Origin: Clostridiales bacterium
Lineage (GTDB): Bacteria; Bacillota; Clostridia; Monoglobales; Monoglobaceae
DNA: 64,000 nt
Reading direction: 5' to 3'
Assembly: GCA_019419865.1 (NCBI GenBank)
Contig: JAHZIG010000016.1
Location: 1 to 64,000 of the forward strand
In this document: one piece after another, positions 7,850-15,433 of the stretch
Numbering within the stretch: position 1 is the stretch's first letter
How the letters are laid out: the number at the start of each line of letters is the position of its first letter
Translations under genes and position numbers: made by a program
The notes under the pieces: model-generated
The model's database searches: none
The model's input: only the letters and a program-made list of their open reading frames with translations
Told to the model about the DNA's origin: nothing

Positions 7850-8710
7850 TCAGTCCTGTTCAAGATACGACCGGTATATATCCCGCATTTTTATCGCGTC
7901 CTCGGCCTGCGTCCCGGCGGATTCGCATATCATTATAGGATGAAATCCGCGCTTTGCTATTATCTCGGCTATCGGCTCAAAATCGGGTTCGTATTCGGTT
8001 TCGGCCATCGTATGATGCTTCTTTTCGCCGCTGTTGGTATATTCTATCCTTGAATAATGCGAATGAAACATAGACGCCCGCTCGATCCCAAGCTTATTCT
8101 CCATCAGATCGAAAATATATTCAAGCTGTTCCTTGGTTTTAAATTTGCCGAGCGACTGCGCGTTTATATGCCCGAAGTCGAGGGTGGGGAGAAGCCGTTC
8201 GTCGATCGAGCAAAGCTCCATGACCTCTTCGATATTTCCAAGCTGATTGACCTTGCCCATAGTCTCCGGACAGATACGTATATGCCCAAAGCCGTTCTCG
8301 TCGGCGGCCTTTATCGCTTCGCTCAAAGTGTTCTTCGCGAGGTCCAACGCCTCTCTTCGCGTTATCTTGCCGCAGGAGCCCGAGTGGACTACGACGCGTC
8401 CGGCTCCCATACGGTCGGCGGCGCGCAGAGTCTGTAGTATATAATCGACGCTCCGCCGGCGCTTTTCTTCTTCCACAGAGGAAAGGCTGATATAATACGG
8501 AGCGTGAACGGACAGGGTTACGTCGTATTTTTTCGCCTCGGCGCCCAAATCTCCGGCCGCGTCGTCAGATATCCTCACGCCGTGACCGCATTGGTATTCA
8601 TACGCTGTAAGCCCCTTTTGATTCAGCCACTTAGGCGCCTCGAGCGCGCTGCGCAGTCCGTCTTCGTAAAAGCTTTCCGAATTTCCCGCGGGTCCGAATT
8701 TTATTTCCAT
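7850..8710 (-). CDS. Endonuclease IV-fold TIM-barrel protein
   Basis: Member of the AP endonuclease family 2 superfamily (Nfo-like deoxyribonuclease IV). The trinuclear zinc ligands of Nfo have visible counterparts: H69 (HAPYYI), H109 (VVHSG), E149 (CPETMG), D178 and H181 (DFGH), H216 (FHSHYS), H232/H233 and E263 (CES). The spacing and the HAPYYISLSS segment favour a true AP endonuclease over a sugar isomerase. The strict DRH motif of Nfo is replaced by KHH, and the DNA-recognition loops look short. The 286-residue length is normal. GAGGAG precedes the start. Base-excision repair of abasic sites is the likely role, with moderate certainty. Confidence 0.75.
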   Translation of the reverse strand: MEIKFGPAGNSESFYEDGLRSALEAPKWLNQKGLTAYEYQCGHGVRISDDAAGDLGAEAKKYDVTLSVHAPYYISLSSVEEEKRRRSVDYILQTLRAADRMGAGRVVVHSGSCGKITRREALDLAKNTLSEAIKAADENGFGHIRICPETMGKVNQLGNIEEVMELCSIDERLLPTLDFGHINAQSLGKFKTKEQLEYIFDLMENKLGIERASMFHSHYSRIEYTNSGEKKHHTMAETEYEPDFEPIAEIIAKRGFHPIMICESAGTQAEDAIKMRDIYRSYLEQD

Positions 8711-8846
8711 ATTTCTTACTCCTCGTTTTATGTTACTCTTTTATCCCGATCGTGCGTTATCGATCGAACCGTTAAATGTTTCGCTTTCGTCTAAAGCTTT
8801 GATTTAAGCGTCGACGCCGCGTTTTCATATAAGAACGCGAGGACGA

Positions 8847-9389
8847 TCAATCTTTCTTATCGCCCGACAAATAAGCCTTGTTATCGATATCGACGCCCTT
8901 TAATATCATCTTCTCAATATTGCGCTTTAGCGAAACGAACCAATGCTCCCTGTCCGAGATCGCCTTAACGAAAACCGTGAGCATCCCCATACGGTTGCCG
9001 CCGTAGATATCGGTTATGAGCTGATCTCCGACCATAGCCGTACGCTCAGGCTCGACGCCCATCTTTTCACAGGCCGCGCGGAGATATTTTTTCCTCGGCT
9101 TGAGCGCTTTGTAATAATACGGCGAGCCGAGGGACGCTGCGAACTCGCTCACCCTCTTTTCGTTGTTGTTGGAGATGAGACAAAACTTAAATCCGCGCGC
9201 CTTGAGCGTCTTAAACCAGTCCGAGGTATGCTTTGGCGCGACGAGATCGTCGTATGTGACGAGAGTGTTGTCTATATCGAAAATAAACCCCTTAACGCCC
9301 AAAGTCCTGAGCTTTTTAAGGTCAATATCGTATATTGAATCGATAAATATATCGGGGATAAATTTTTTGAATATTTTCTGTTTAAGCAT
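8847..9389 (-). CDS. YqeG family HAD IIIA phosphatase
   Basis: Cytoplasmic HAD-superfamily phosphatase of the YqeG family. The 180 residues carry the nucleophile motif FDIDNTL (residues 37-43), the second motif ISNNN near residue 74, and the acidic third motif GDQLITD near residue 121. It lacks a large cap domain, as the family does. In Bacilli yqeG heads a ribosome-biogenesis cluster, and mitochondrial relatives dephosphorylate phosphatidylglycerophosphate, so either role is possible here. It is transcribed with the minus-strand genes but separated from the next one by 136 bases. Confidence 0.85.
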   Translation of the reverse strand: MLKQKIFKKFIPDIFIDSIYDIDLKKLRTLGVKGFIFDIDNTLVTYDDLVAPKHTSDWFKTLKARGFKFCLISNNNEKRVSEFAASLGSPYYYKALKPRKKYLRAACEKMGVEPERTAMVGDQLITDIYGGNRMGMLTVFVKAISDREHWFVSLKRNIEKMILKGVDIDNKAYLSGDKKD

Positions 9390-9572
9390 ATCCTGTCTCC
9401 GTCCTCAAATTTTAGTATATGCGGTATCGCGCCCGCCGCCGTATTTCGCCCCAAAAGCGGCGCTTTGCAACGCGTAAGATCGCTCGAGTATCTCATTGCA
9501 TAAACGCGTATATACCGTTTCCCGGCTGAATATAGGGCAAAGTGGATCGAGCCGTATACAATCTCCGCTTAT

Positions 9573-9600
9573 ATATAAAAAGGCGAGGCCAAGCCCCGCC
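9573..9600 (-). terminator. Terminator of rpsU
   Basis: On the minus strand GGCG-GGG... pairs with GGCCTCGCC (one internal mismatch, 5-base loop) and is followed by TTTTTATAT. It begins 8 bases after the rpsU stop. Confidence 0.75.
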
Positions 9601-9607
9601 CGTTATA

Positions 9608-9784
9608 TTATCTATACTTACGCTTTCTTGCAGCTTCAGACTTCTTTTTACGTCTCACGCTTGGTTTCTCGTAATGTTCTCTCTTCCTAACCTCAGATAA
9701 AACACCGGCTTTGGCGCAAGAACGTTTAAAACGACGAAGCGCGCTGTCTAAAGATTCGTTATCCTTAACTCTTATTTCTGCCAT
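9608..9784 (-). CDS. rpsU: Ribosomal protein S21
   Basis: Small basic 58-residue protein of the 30S subunit. It shows the family core [19 protein letters not shown] at the N terminus and a lysine/arginine-rich tail ([15 protein letters not shown]). I place the start at 9784, before MAEIRV, where GGGAGGGAAG provides a ribosome site. The longer upstream frame has no family resemblance. It appears to be a single-gene transcript ended by the hairpin at 9573-9600. Confidence 0.97.
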   Translation of the reverse strand: MAEIRVKDNESLDSALRRFKRSCAKAGVLSEVRKREHYEKPSVRRKKKSEAARKRKYR

Positions 9785-10185
9785 AATTACTTCCCTCCCT
9801 CCGTGCGATATACAACACTTAGATGTCAAAGTAAAAAATCCTACTCGCATAATTATACAGATTTTTGACATGTATGTCAATAGCAAATTGTCCTTATTAA
9901 AAAGATTTTCAAAAATATTTTTAAATTCCCGGAATAAGCAAAACGTTCGCCCTTTTTTGATGAAAAAGGGAACAAACTTGGCGGATAATAAGTCTAATAA
10001 ATCAAATGGAAAAATTTCCGCCTATCTACGTCTGTTTCAAACGAATATATCATGATTTTAAACAGTGATTGACATTATTTATAGCGTGTGTTAGTATAAA
10101 ATCAGGCGGAGCGAATGACAAAACTGCAATTTTTTAGTTAATTACCAAACGGTCGTCTGACGCGACCGAGCGGGGGGATTTAGAA
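9785..10185. other. Divergent gap between rpsU and the exported-protein island
   Basis: This 401-base gap holds the rpsU upstream region, a CCCTTTTT/AAAAAGGG hairpin at 9950-9970, a strong plus-strand promoter at 10069-10097, and a CGGTCG-N7-CGACCG hairpin (about 10150-10168) just before the ribosome site of the next gene. No further gene is supported. Confidence 0.5.
10069..10097 (+). promoter_or_regulatory. Sigma-A-type promoter for the 10186 gene
   Basis: TTGACA (10069-10074), a 17-base spacer and TAGTAT (10092-10097) lie about 90 bases before the gene. The -35 is perfect and the spacing optimal. Confidence 0.65.
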
Positions 10186-10740
10186 ATGACTAATTTAAAA
10201 AAGTTGGCATGTATTTTATCTATAGTTGTAGTATTTTTAATACTAATTATAGTTTTACTGGAATTCAATGTCACAGTATGTAAAGTTGTGAGCTCCGACG
10301 ATATATCTAAGATATATAACGGCATATTAGAAGCAAATCCGAGTTCGGACGTTACAATTATAAGAAGACAAGTGTCTACAGAGGGAACCGCTTATCGAGT
10401 TGAAGCAAGTACTAACGGCGAGCTGATCGGCGAGAACAGGGATGTAGTATTACAAAATTGGATTGATCCGAGATATCTGAGTATAAATAATAATTTTACA
10501 ATGGATGGCGCCGTTGAATTAATCGTTGTTTCTAAAGCGAAAACGGAATTGAAAAGAACTGTTGTTGGCGGAGAAAGCGTTCCAACGATTACGCCGACCG
10601 ACGTTACTATGGTTACCGGATCGCAGAAAATAGTCGAATTTGCGCAAAACGGCGAGTTTAAGCTTAAAGATATGTCGCGCGCAGGGCATATGAGGTTTTA
10701 TTTGGGAGGTATTATACCTTTGCTGAGATGGAGTGTGTAA
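10186..10740 (+). CDS. Membrane-anchored protein of unknown function
   Basis: I do not recognise this 184-residue protein. An N-terminal hydrophobic helix (residues about 8-27, ILSIVVVFLILIIVLLE) predicts a signal anchor with the rest outside the cell. The remainder is beta-rich and lacks cysteines apart from one at residue 32. A GGGGGG-rich ribosome site precedes the ATG. It is the first gene after a strong promoter, and a 62-codon frame follows without a gap. It opens a run of three more exported-protein genes. Confidence 0.65.
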   Translation: MTNLKKLACILSIVVVFLILIIVLLEFNVTVCKVVSSDDISKIYNGILEANPSSDVTIIRRQVSTEGTAYRVEASTNGELIGENRDVVLQNWIDPRYLSINNNFTMDGAVELIVVSKAKTELKRTVVGGESVPTITPTDVTMVTGSQKIVEFAQNGEFKLKDMSRAGHMRFYLGGIIPLLRWSV

Positions 10741-10929
10741 TTGTTATTTCGTGAATTATGCTTAAATGAAATAGACCGCATGGGTCTCGACGGATATACG
10801 ATAGTCGTTGAAGGCGTAAAAGAGGGAAAGTATCATATTGTAAACAGATGGGTTCCGACAGAGGACGATCCTGTATATAATTTACAAGAGTATTTCGACG
10901 CGTTGATCGAGCGAAAATTTGGCGAATAA
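10741..10929 (+). CDS. Small protein or gene fragment of unknown function
   Basis: A 62-codon frame begins with TTG immediately after the stop of the previous gene, with GGAG 8 bases before. Its middle (YTIVVEGVKEGKYHIVNRW-P) resembles the C-terminal segment of a widespread but uncharacterised class of proteins in which a longer N-terminal part precedes this motif. It may therefore be a short translationally coupled protein or the surviving tail of a decayed gene. Confidence 0.4.
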   Translation: MLFRELCLNEIDRMGLDGYTIVVEGVKEGKYHIVNRWVPTEDDPVYNLQEYFDALIERKFGE

Positions 10930-10975
10930 CATTGTTTTTATATAAAATAAATTTGCAATAAAGGAGTTATATGAA

Positions 10976-12592
10976 ATGAGATCGAAATTAACGTTGTGTA
11001 TCATCTTGATCGTCATGACGGTCGCGACTTCAGCGTACTGCGCCGCGTCTGAATTGGAAAATCCGGAAGAGCTTAATAGCTTGGGCTTTCAAAGCAGATA
11101 TGTAGATATTGATTTAGACGAGTTTTTAGCGGATAAGGTCGAAAGTCTATATCTATCGGATATTGACGAAAACGGAGTATTTATAAGCGTGAGCGCCGGT
11201 TCAGATCTTGACGTTTACGACGAGGCTAAAATCATGGACGGAAACTATCTCATAGGATACGACGGCGAATTATACGAGGAGCCGGCGCTATTTTATAACG
11301 GCATAGCCGCAGTTTGCGTTGATGGGAAATATGGATATATCGATGAAAACTATTCTTGGATCGTGCAGCCGGTATACGATTTTGCTTCCGACTTCAAAAA
11401 CGGTTATGGAGTAGCTTATAAGGATGGCTATTCGTATATCTTTTCAGAATCCGGCGAATGCGTTTATCATTTTAACGGGCGAGTATACGGTTCGATATTT
11501 GAAAACGGCTATTCTTTGATTTATAAGGACAGGCGGGATTACATACTGGATACAGCCTTTAACGAAACGAGAATCGAACCGCTCGACTATCCAACGGACG
11601 GCGTTTATGAGCTAATATCTGAAAACGGTACGATCGTTTTCTATAAGGAATGGGAAAAATCAGAAGATGGGATAAGGAACGTATATAAACAAGAATATTG
11701 TATAATAGGTCGCGACGGGAAAATAAAATACAGATATGTTTGCGATGCGACGGATGTAGAGCGCGATATAGAACAACATTGGCCGTCGTGGCTTAGCGTT
11801 TTAAGTTCGGGCGTAGTGGTAATAGGCGATATGGCGGCCGATAAGATAACGGTCGTAGATCCAGAAGGCGCGGTCTTAGCTGAGCGCGACGGGCTTGACG
11901 GTTTTAACTGGAATATGGAGAGTATCGGCTCGTATGTACTTTTCGGAGATAAAATATATGACGAATCGTTAAACGATGTTTTCACACTAATATTGGAAAA
12001 CGGCGAATTTATTCCGTCCTCTGAGTATATGATCAATTATTTGGGCGACGCTGAATTCATTGAATCGAACGGCGAAGTCGTCGCGTATATGATAGGAACG
12101 GACCAACGGATCGACGAGGCGTCCAACGTTCTGTTTTACGGTTTGGACGGCATGCTGGTCTTATATAGATCCGGCGTAGTTTTAAACGATACGCCAAACT
12201 TGGTAGACGCTTCCAGAATTTCCGATCACGTTGATAACAGCGCTATCTCGGCGTATCTCAATGGTAACCGGCTTGCGTTTGATAAGCCGCCTATCACCAA
12301 AAACGACCGCACCCTCGTGCCAATGCGGGCGATATTCGAGGCGCTTGAAGCCGAAGTCACATGGGATAACGCTGCCAACACTGCGACCGCCGTAAAGGAC
12401 GGGATTACTATTTCAATAACGATCGACAGCGACGTTATGTACAAAAACGGAGAGGCGATACAACTCGACGCTCCGGCAAGGCTGATAGACGACGGTTATA
12501 CGTTTGTGCCGCTGAGAGCCGTGTCCGAGGCTTTGGACTGCGACGTGCAGTGGAACGAGGAGCTTAAACGGGTCGATATAACAAGCGATTAA
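10976..12592 (+). CDS. Secreted WG-repeat protein with copper amine oxidase-like stalk domain
   Basis: A 538-residue exported protein of unknown role. It has a signal peptide (residues 1-24, ending AYCAAS). A middle region resembles WG beta repeats (GKYGYIDENYSWIVQPVYD, then GYGVAYKDGYSYIFSESG). The C-terminal ~120 residues match the copper amine oxidase N-domain-like module: DRTLVPMRAIFEALEAEVTWD, then a central strand pair, then YTFVPLRAVSEALDCDVQW. Despite the name such modules usually bind no copper and act as extracellular stalk or wall-associated domains. Start is fixed by AAGGAG; an ATG five bases earlier hits a stop at once. The DNA of the C-terminal module is nearly identical to that of the next gene. 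Confidence 0.8.
   Translation: MRSKLTLCIILIVMTVATSAYCAASELENPEELNSLGFQSRYVDIDLDEFLADKVESLYLSDIDENGVFISVSAGSDLDVYDEAKIMDGNYLIGYDGELYEEPALFYNGIAAVCVDGKYGYIDENYSWIVQPVYDFASDFKNGYGVAYKDGYSYIFSESGECVYHFNGRVYGSIFENGYSLIYKDRRDYILDTAFNETRIEPLDYPTDGVYELISENGTIVFYKEWEKSEDGIRNVYKQEYCIIGRDGKIKYRYVCDATDVERDIEQHWPSWLSVLSSGVVVIGDMAADKITVVDPEGAVLAERDGLDGFNWNMESIGSYVLFGDKIYDESLNDVFTLILENGEFIPSSEYMINYLGDAEFIESNGEVVAYMIGTDQRIDEASNVLFYGLDGMLVLYRSGVVLNDTPNLVDASRISDHVDNSAISAYLNGNRLAFDKPPITKNDRTLVPMRAIFEALEAEVTWDNAANTATAVKDGITISITIDSDVMYKNGEAIQLDAPARLIDDGYTFVPLRAVSEALDCDVQWNEELKRVDITSD
12290..12583 (+). repeat. Stalk-module DNA repeat, copy A
   Basis: This 294-base segment encodes the C-terminal stalk domain of the WG-repeat protein. 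It aligns without gaps to 13786-14079; by eye about nine in ten bases agree, including a 48-base block with no mismatch near the centre. Confidence 0.85.
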
Positions 12593-12624
12593 AATTAATC
12601 AGATTTTGATGGGAGGAACGTAAA

Positions 12625-14088
12625 ATGAAAAAATGCTTTGTATTAGGGCTATTATTTTTATTATTGCTATGTACGGCTATAACGGCGTTCGCGGAAGAAG
12701 AAAAGAGTCTTCCGGATGATTTTACTATATATCATATTTACCTCGAAGAACTTGAAGAGTTGTTCAACGTAACTGAAAATGCGGACGTATTTTTTAGTGA
12801 TAAAGCTAAAGATATTCATACCTATAATGAAGAGTTTGGGAAGACGTACGTACAAGCTTTTTGTTATGATAAATACGGAAACGAGATACCAAACGAAAAT
12901 TATAACCGGGTGATGTGGCGCGACGAGATTGTTGGCATACTTTGTTCCGGGAACGAAACGTTAACTTTCGACGATATATTAAATCTTCCGTTTAATGAAA
13001 AAGGCGTCAAAGAAATGCTTGAAAAGAATCAGATATATGAAGAAATTGAAGAATATGATATATTTATAGTCTTTGATGGCTGGGATTACTATTACTATAG
13101 ATTGCCTTATATTATGGTGTGGGTGAAAACTTCGGAAGATATATATATTCTCGGAATGGTAATACATGACGACTATGGGTATATTAATTTAGTTGGGGAT
13201 TATATTCGTATTGATTATGATCCTCAATTATATATGATGACAGAAATGGGCGGATATTACCAATATGGATTTAAAGCATATAAGATAGAAGAATTTAAAG
13301 AAAAATATCTTCCAGCTCAATACGATTTAAAAATAGACGGAGAACTACAGGAACAAGACGAGAACATGCAATTGATATCAGGCAGGGGTTTTTTGCCTAT
13401 ATTTAATATTTTTAATAGTATTGGGGTAGAAACCGAGGTAAATGAGGCAAATGACGGCTCAAGCGAAATCGTATTTAGGTACGGCGATGGTTCGGAGAAG
13501 TTGGTCTTTTGGGAGCGTTATTTGTCGTTAAGGGAGTGGTTGCAAAATTCTCTTGGTATTGTTGATGAAGAATCAATAGTAACATATATACATGAAAAAT
13601 ATGAAAAAGTATTAGATAGTTATAAAGAGATAGACGGAGATATATATGCAAGAGTATCTTTTATAGAAAGTATGTTAGAATACGAAGGATATTATCTGAA
13701 TATAGACGCCAATGCTAAAATAGTGGAAGTATTAAAGATACCTAAAGTGTATATAGACGGTAATGAGCTGACCTTTGAGAAACATCCTATCACCGAAAAC
13801 GACAGGACTCTCGTGCCAATGCGGGCGATATTCGAGGAGCTGGAAGCTGAAGTCACGTGGGATAACGATACCAACACTGCGACCGCGGTCAAAGACGGGA
13901 CTACTATTTCAATAACGATCGACAGCGACGTTATGTACAAAAACGGAGAGTCGATACAGCTCGACGCTCCGGCGAGGCTGATAGACGACGGGTATACGTT
14001 TGTTCCGCTGAGAGCCGTGTCCGAGGCTTTAGACTGCGTCGTGCAGTGGAACGAGGATTTGCAACGGGTGGATATAACGACTAAGTAA
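12625..14088 (+). CDS. Secreted protein with copper amine oxidase-like stalk domain
   Basis: A 487-residue exported protein. A signal peptide (residues 1-24, ending TAFAEE) is followed by an acidic, tyrosine-rich region that I do not recognise. The C-terminal ~120 residues are the same stalk module as in the preceding protein (NDRTLVPMRAIFEELEAEVTWD to YTFVPLRAVSEALDCVVQW). A further possible half-module lies near residues 245-300. The gene starts 32 bases after the previous stop with GGGAGG upstream, so the two likely form one transcript. The N-terminal parts of the two proteins are unrelated while the module DNA is nearly identical, which suggests module duplication or gene conversion. Confidence 0.75.
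   Translation: MKKCFVLGLLFLLLLCTAITAFAEEEKSLPDDFTIYHIYLEELEELFNVTENADVFFSDKAKDIHTYNEEFGKTYVQAFCYDKYGNEIPNENYNRVMWRDEIVGILCSGNETLTFDDILNLPFNEKGVKEMLEKNQIYEEIEEYDIFIVFDGWDYYYYRLPYIMVWVKTSEDIYILGMVIHDDYGYINLVGDYIRIDYDPQLYMMTEMGGYYQYGFKAYKIEEFKEKYLPAQYDLKIDGELQEQDENMQLISGRGFLPIFNIFNSIGVETEVNEANDGSSEIVFRYGDGSEKLVFWERYLSLREWLQNSLGIVDEESIVTYIHEKYEKVLDSYKEIDGDIYARVSFIESMLEYEGYYLNIDANAKIVEVLKIPKVYIDGNELTFEKHPITENDRTLVPMRAIFEELEAEVTWDNDTNTATAVKDGTTISITIDSDVMYKNGESIQLDAPARLIDDGYTFVPLRAVSEALDCVVQWNEDLQRVDITTK
13786..14079 (+). repeat. Stalk-module DNA repeat, copy B
   Basis: Partner of 12290-12583, in the same orientation and 1,496 bases downstream. It encodes the C-terminal module of the second stalk protein. 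Confidence 0.85.
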
Positions 14089-14180
14089 GATTTAGCGTTT
14101 GTATTCCGGTTTCGTGGACTATAGCAATAGCTCTAAAAATTAAATATGCGGTTTCGCCGCGCCTGAAAACTGTTTTCGCG

Positions 14181-15026
14181 TCAGCGTGATTTGAGTTTTT
14201 TGGGCGTGGCGTTGTATTTTTTCTTGAAATAATAATAAAATGTGCTGAGCGATTCAAAGCCGGATTCATAACATATGTCCGATATGCTCATATCGGTCGT
14301 TTCACATAGATGCATAGCGTAATTAAGGCGCAGCATATTTAGATATGCTGGGAAAGACACGCCGATCGCCTTTGAGAAGATCCGCGACACTTGGATACGG
14401 CTTATACCCGCAAAATCGGCTATGTCCGACAGCTGAATATGCTCGCGGTAGTTGTCGGTTATAAATCTAACGCATTTTAATACGCTTCCGTCGTCCTCGG
14501 CGTATCGGCTTTTTTCAAGCTCGATCATGTCGAAGACGCAGCATAGCAGGATCTGTATATAGCCTTTTGCGATCCGCAGTTCCTTCGGCGCGCGAAAGGC
14601 GTGGATACAGCTTTCTTTAAATTCGGGATCCGCGTCGTCTACATATGAATAAAGATTCTTGATGCTTTTTTCAAAATGCGTCGACATTTTCTCGCTTTCA
14701 ACAAACGGATAGACCGGCTGATATTTATGAAAAGTATCGTAAAAATCTTCCAATAGATCCGTCGGAAGAGTTATGAGCTGCGTTTTCGACGGGTTCGGCG
14801 ATCTGTAAAAATGTACTCTTTGGGGAAAAATTACCGCAAGCTCGTTTTTATGAAGGAGCTTCGATACGCCGTTTATGGACACTTCTATTTCGCCGTTCAT
14901 AACGCGCAGCAATTCCGCCTGTTCGTGAAAGTGCGGCGGATATTCCAGCCGCTCTACATAGGAACAGTACACCTGATCTTGCTTGGTATCGTCATAAAAA
15001 GGAGGTATGTATTGGTTCCGACTCAT
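14181..15026 (-). CDS. AraC family transcriptional regulator
   Basis: A 281-residue two-domain regulator. The N-terminal cupin part includes YPPHFHEQAELLRVMNGEIEV, the usual sugar- or effector-sensing barrel. The C-terminal ~95 residues form two helix-turn-helix motifs, with DIADFAGISRIQVSRIFSKAIGVSF and ISDICYESGFESLSTFYYYFKKKY. I start at 15026 because GGAG precedes that ATG by six bases; in-frame starts at 15038 and 15059 are possible. It is divergent from the GH2 gene across a gap rich in inverted repeats, so it most likely controls that gene in response to a sugar. Confidence 0.9.
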   Translation of the reverse strand: MSRNQYIPPFYDDTKQDQVYCSYVERLEYPPHFHEQAELLRVMNGEIEVSINGVSKLLHKNELAVIFPQRVHFYRSPNPSKTQLITLPTDLLEDFYDTFHKYQPVYPFVESEKMSTHFEKSIKNLYSYVDDADPEFKESCIHAFRAPKELRIAKGYIQILLCCVFDMIELEKSRYAEDDGSVLKCVRFITDNYREHIQLSDIADFAGISRIQVSRIFSKAIGVSFPAYLNMLRLNYAMHLCETTDMSISDICYESGFESLSTFYYYFKKKYNATPKKLKSR

Positions 15027-15433
15027 AATAATCTCCATTCCGCCGTCCTGCGTCGGCATAAATATTAATGAAAATTTCTCTTATCCGCAGGACGAGAAAT
15101 GATAAGAGAGTATTACGGTCCATGCGTGTTTTCGAGTACGCTATTCGAAGAAAAAATTTCGCGCGGGCGCTTTAATCCTGCCGGAGACTAACGTGAAGAG
15201 AACTTTCACGTTATGTTCTCCCTTGTTTGAATTTTCTATATTAAGTCTTGTAGATTATTATAATTATAGCGCTTGTATGCGGCATATACAAGACTAATAT
15301 TTAATATTGATGTTAATATTTCGGAATTTTTATTCTAAAACTAAGAAGAATTTTAGGCAAAACGCTGATATAATATAAGTAAATTCAGTGGAAAATTAAA
15401 ATATTTAAATAAAATTAGGAGGAGGCAAGCGTT
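15027..15433. promoter_or_regulatory. Divergent AraC/GH2 control region with nested inverted repeats
   Basis: The 407-base gap contains AACGTGAA-N7-TTCACGTT (15190-15212) and an overlapping GAGAAC-N11-GTTCTC (15198-15220). It also has three copies of a CTTGTA half-site (15247-15252, 15272-15277 and inverted at 15287-15292), within a larger AGTCTTGTA/TACAAGACT repeat spanning 15244-15295. The GH2 gene has an AGGAGGAGG ribosome site. These are good candidate sites for the AraC regulator. Confidence 0.5.
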
